Source: Legionella genomosp. 1
GTDB taxonomy: Bacteria; Pseudomonadota; Gammaproteobacteria; Legionellales; Legionellaceae
Assembly: GCA_945865355.1 (NCBI GenBank)
Contig: CAMBDN010000092.1
Span: forward strand, 1-8,962
Direction: 5' to 3'
DNA: 8,962 bases
The translations under genes were made by a program, and so were the position numbers. This document shows positions 6,497-8,962 of this stretch, piece after piece. Within the stretch, counting starts at the first letter, position 1; each line of letters begins with the position of its first letter. The notes beneath the pieces are model-generated. The model saw only the letters and a list, made by a program, of their open reading frames with translations. It was not told the origin of the DNA and ran no database searches.

Positions 6497-8722
6497 TCAT
6501 CCTTTTTTGAGATTATGACGATCAGTATTATCAACCTCTTCTTCAGCTCTCAATTCCTTATGCGAGCTTTTCATTGCATTAAATTTCGCTATCGCTTTGG
6601 GCATTTCTATAAACGTATTCGCCGCATTCTTAGCATCAACTTCGCCCGCTTTTTGACTGCTGTGAAATGGGTGACGATGCCAAGCCAACGCTTGACGAAC
6701 TTGGTTACAAGCAGGATTATTTTTCGCAGAAAATATATTTAAACGATCGGTTAATTCAACATGACAAACAGCATCCAAAATTTTCTTTGCTTTGTCCTTA
6801 TAATTCCAACCCCAACCCTTAGCGAATTGTTCAAACTTTTCTTTAACAGCACAAATTTCAGGGGAAGTGGCAGACTCGTGAGCTACTTTCAGCTCTTTCA
6901 TAATATCTTCAAACTCGTTTGGATCTGTGGTTAAATTTATTTTAGCCCTCATGGCATTGCAAAAATCGACGGTTTTAAGATCCCCAGGTCCCCAACCGGC
7001 ATTTTCAATCTCATCTACATATTTTAAACAATCGGTCTTCCTAACCTCTGTTGCTGCTTCATCTTTGGTTGCTTGTTCAGCAGCTCGTTGTTGTTCTGCT
7101 TGAAGGGCTTGTTCAGCAGCAACACGTTGTTGTTCTACTTGAAGAGCTTGTTCAGCAGCTCGTTGTTGTTCTGCTTGAAGAGCTTGTTCAACAGCTCGTT
7201 GTTGTTCTACTTGAAGAGCTTGTTCAGCAGCTCGTTGTTGTTCTGCTGCTGCACGTTCCGTCTGTGCGGATTTTTCAGCCACCACAAGCCCTTGCATTTG
7301 TGTAAACTCATGCAACACGTCTATTAATCCAGCAGCATCCCTTGTTAATACATTAACCAACGGTTCCTTTACCAAAATTAACTTATATAGCTCTTGATTT
7401 TCCAGCTTGCTAGACGGCGCCTTAATAGTACTGATAAGTGCACGGCAATCGACGGTTACATGCCCCAATAATTCATCCTGATTCCTAATATTATCTTTAT
7501 GACCGATTACATAATCAAAATATCGCTGTGCTTTGTCTTGATGACCAGGGATTAAACTTAAATAACGGCTCCTAATTTTTACATCAGGAAACTCAAATAA
7601 TCTCATAATTTTAGACGTATTATCAGCACCCTGTTTTTGGTGAAATCCAATCATGTCTGGTATGTTAAAATTCTGTTTGCTAGCAACCACATAAGGGAAA
7701 TTTTCGATATAGGTCTCATTAGCAGCCAATAATTTTAAAAGCGCAGGCAGTTGGTCTTCATTTACTGGATTCCTAGAGACGTCGTTTAATAGTAATTGAG
7801 AACCCGCTTGTTTAATGCGCAGCTCTAACGCTGGTAATTTAGATAGTTTACTGAGTTCCTCATAACGACGACTGGCCTCTACCAACACTCGGATCCGCTC
7901 TTGTCGATCAGCCATTGGATCTTCGACACGCAGCGGGGCATTTAAACGATCCAACAGGGTGAATACTGATTTTTCCTGTTTCATTGCCACGCGTACACTG
8001 TTTAGTAAAATCTCCACCGCTTCATGTTTGTTTTTATGCGCGAACTGGATCGCTTTTTCAAGCAGCGGAATTGTAATTTTAAAATCATCACGGGCCAGCA
8101 TGGACTCAACTAACGACTGATGACCTAGTGCGGCTGCACGCAAAAAGAAATCTTCTTTCTTTTTAACATCTCCCACCGCGAAAGTTTTCTCCATCAATTG
8201 TTGTTCACGACTCAAACCACCCATCACCCCCATCTTCTGTACAATGGTGGAAACGGCAGCCTCTGCGCTTGCCTCATCGATTGCCCCGTGCTCAATTGCA
8301 TCCAAATTCGCTAAATCACCAAAACCCATTTTAAATAAATTAACCAATAGATTTTGTTGATACTCCATATTTTTAGGAACTTTAAGATCACTTCCATCAG
8401 CATCCTTGATGGTAACTTTGGCTGCTTTTGCATCTAATACGACCTCCCCGGTTACAGGATCCTTTTCAAAAGCAATATGCATGCTACGATCATAAGGAAA
8501 GGCCCCTTCTTTAAGCAACTTATAGGCCGTTAGTAAATCAGCTTTAATCATTGCCTCGGTGTAATGGTAGGGCGGCTTATCTTGACTCATTATCAACAAC
8601 GGCACATCGTATTTCCTTCGGCTCTTAATTTCTATTGCATGAAATGCCAGGTTTAAACGATCAAATAGCTCATCCTTACTGGCATATAATGCCCGCATGG
8701 CACCTTTAGTGTTTGCTGCCAT
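6497..8722 (-). CDS. Large unrecognised protein with ankyrin-like segment and repeat coiled coil (possible effector)
   Basis: No family is recognised over the full 741 residues, and no signal peptide or membrane segment is seen. Residues about 190-246 read like two degenerate ankyrin-type helix pairs (FFLRAAALGHQSLVESML, then AIQFAHKNKHEAVEILL). Residues 247-485 are mostly helical. Residues 486-556 form a Gln/Ala/Glu-rich coiled coil of 12-residue tandem repeats (EQALQxEQQRAA). Residues 560-741 form a separate C-terminal domain with five cysteines (565, 588, 624, 653, 672). The tail, RAEEEVDNTDRHNLKKG, has an acidic block about 14 residues from the end. Ankyrin plus coiled coil plus acidic tail is common among Dot/Icm effectors of Legionellales, but that role is inferred. 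The ATG at 8720-8722 is the first in frame but lacks a well-placed ribosome-binding site. The frame is open upstream to a stop at 8816-8818, so the true N-terminus may be longer. The 306-residue gene follows at 27 bases. Confidence 0.85.
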   Translation of the reverse strand: MAANTKGAMRALYASKDELFDRLNLAFHAIEIKSRRKYDVPLLIMSQDKPPYHYTEAMIKADLLTAYKLLKEGAFPYDRSMHIAFEKDPVTGEVVLDAKAAKVTIKDADGSDLKVPKNMEYQQNLLVNLFKMGFGDLANLDAIEHGAIDEASAEAAVSTIVQKMGVMGGLSREQQLMEKTFAVGDVKKKEDFFLRAAALGHQSLVESMLARDDFKITIPLLEKAIQFAHKNKHEAVEILLNSVRVAMKQEKSVFTLLDRLNAPLRVEDPMADRQERIRVLVEASRRYEELSKLSKLPALELRIKQAGSQLLLNDVSRNPVNEDQLPALLKLLAANETYIENFPYVVASKQNFNIPDMIGFHQKQGADNTSKIMRLFEFPDVKIRSRYLSLIPGHQDKAQRYFDYVIGHKDNIRNQDELLGHVTVDCRALISTIKAPSSKLENQELYKLILVKEPLVNVLTRDAAGLIDVLHEFTQMQGLVVAEKSAQTERAAAEQQRAAEQALQVEQQRAVEQALQAEQQRAAEQALQVEQQRVAAEQALQAEQQRAAEQATKDEAATEVRKTDCLKYVDEIENAGWGPGDLKTVDFCNAMRAKINLTTDPNEFEDIMKELKVAHESATSPEICAVKEKFEQFAKGWGWNYKDKAKKILDAVCHVELTDRLNIFSAKNNPACNQVRQALAWHRHPFHSSQKAGEVDAKNAANTFIEMPKAIAKFNAMKSSHKELRAEEEVDNTDRHNLKKG
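7071..7253 (-). repeat. Tandem 36-bp repeats, about five copies, coding for 12-residue coiled-coil units
   Basis: Units start at 7071, 7107, 7146, 7182 and 7218, each beginning GCTTGTTCA on the plus strand. Four units are 36 bases and the one at 7107 is 39, an in-frame three-base insertion. The copy at 7218 diverges in its last third. The units differ at few bases. One variable position alternates along the array, giving Val, Ala, Val, Ala after EQALQ in coding order, which suggests that a 72-base pair of units was duplicated. All length changes keep the reading frame. Confidence 0.92.
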
Positions 8723-8801
8723 AACTTCGTTGTACGCAGTGGCTTCTGCTGTTTTTTGCTGTGCCTGAACTAACTCTCGGAGCGTGATTCCGTACTTGCT
8801 G

Positions 8802-8807
8802 TCCTTT
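8802..8807 (-). promoter_or_regulatory. Ribosome-binding-like site without a standard start codon, upstream of the 741-residue gene
   Basis: AAAGGA on the minus strand lies just inside the open frame that leads into the 741-residue gene. No ATG, GTG or TTG occurs in that frame between the stop at 8816-8818 and ATG 8720-8722. The codon 4 bases after the site is AAG (8795-8797), one base from ATG. It may be a relic of the original start, or a chance match. Confidence 0.35.
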
Positions 8808-8822
8808 CGACTTATTTAGAAG

Positions 8823-8962
8823 TTACGCATTGACAACAGCCTGAAATTTCGAATTCATATGCTCCATGCCTGGAGCGAATGACCCAATAAAAGAGGCAAT
8901 AACCTCATTGAATAAATCACGTCGTAATTTATAGCAATTACTTATCACATCCATTGCTCGTA
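8823..8962 (-). CDS. End of an unrecognised reading frame cut by the right window edge
   Basis: Read leftwards from the window edge, a frame gives 45 residues and then stops at TAA 8823-8825. It includes MDVISNCYKLRRDLF and ends GMEHMNSKFQAVVNA. An ATG at 8952-8954 would allow a 43-residue peptide, but the frame is open to the edge, so the C-terminus of a longer upstream protein is more likely. It lies on the same strand as the 741-residue gene, in another frame. The two open frames do not overlap (stops at 8823-8825 and 8816-8818), so a single frameshift cannot join them. The family is unknown. Confidence 0.45.
   Translation of the reverse strand, partial: RAMDVISNCYKLRRDLFNEVIASFIGSFAPGMEHMNSKFQAVVNA

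Noticed and set aside
6440..6742. A 100-residue plus-strand frame over the junction of the two unknown minus-strand genes
   Set aside because: It is antisense to the end of one gene and the start of the next, with no ribosome-binding site and no recognisable motif.
7051..7327. Leucine/valine-rich repeat peptides on the plus strand
   Set aside because: They are antisense reads of the 36-bp coding repeats in the 741-residue gene. Periodicity keeps several frames open.
8750..8962. One gene broken by a single frameshift, joining the edge frame to the 741-residue frame
   Set aside because: The two open frames do not overlap; each is closed by its own stop between 8816 and 8825, so at least two changes would be needed.

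Overview
The window is from a gammaproteobacterium, most likely of the order Legionellales (Legionella, Coxiella, Berkiella or a relative). The GroES and partial GroEL translations look nearly identical to the HtpA/HtpB chaperonins of Legionella as I remember them. Base composition is moderately AT-rich. This placement rests on recall, not on a search.

Region 1 (1-1480, minus strand) holds groES and the first 310 codons of groEL. They lie behind a near-consensus heat-shock (sigma-32 type) promoter at 1351-1379. Region 2 (1381-4624, plus strand) reads divergently from the chaperonin operon. It holds dsbD, a membrane thiol-reductant transporter with all six expected redox cysteines, and rimO, the ribosomal protein S12 methylthiotransferase with both of its cysteine triads. 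Together these are housekeeping functions: protein folding, periplasmic disulfide homeostasis and ribosome modification.

Region 3 (4630-8962, minus strand) is different in character. It is a same-strand run of genes I do not recognise: proteins of 222, 306 and 741 residues, plus the end of a further reading frame at the right edge. The 741-residue protein has an ankyrin-like helical segment, a coiled coil made of 12-residue tandem repeats, and an acidic C-terminal tail. That architecture is reminiscent of secreted effectors in this order, but this is inference. The 222- and 306-residue proteins share a TDSDFVxxY motif and may be distantly related. The gene run ends tail to tail with rimO, 5 bases apart.

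Between the 222- and 306-residue genes sits an 89-bp imperfect palindrome of the dispersed intergenic repeat type (GTCATCC...GGATCT arms), followed by a second small hairpin. The start of the 741-residue gene is uncertain: the reading frame stays open for 31 codons upstream of its first ATG, and a good ribosome-binding site lies there without a standard start codon. No tRNA, rRNA, CRISPR array, insertion sequence or phage gene was seen.
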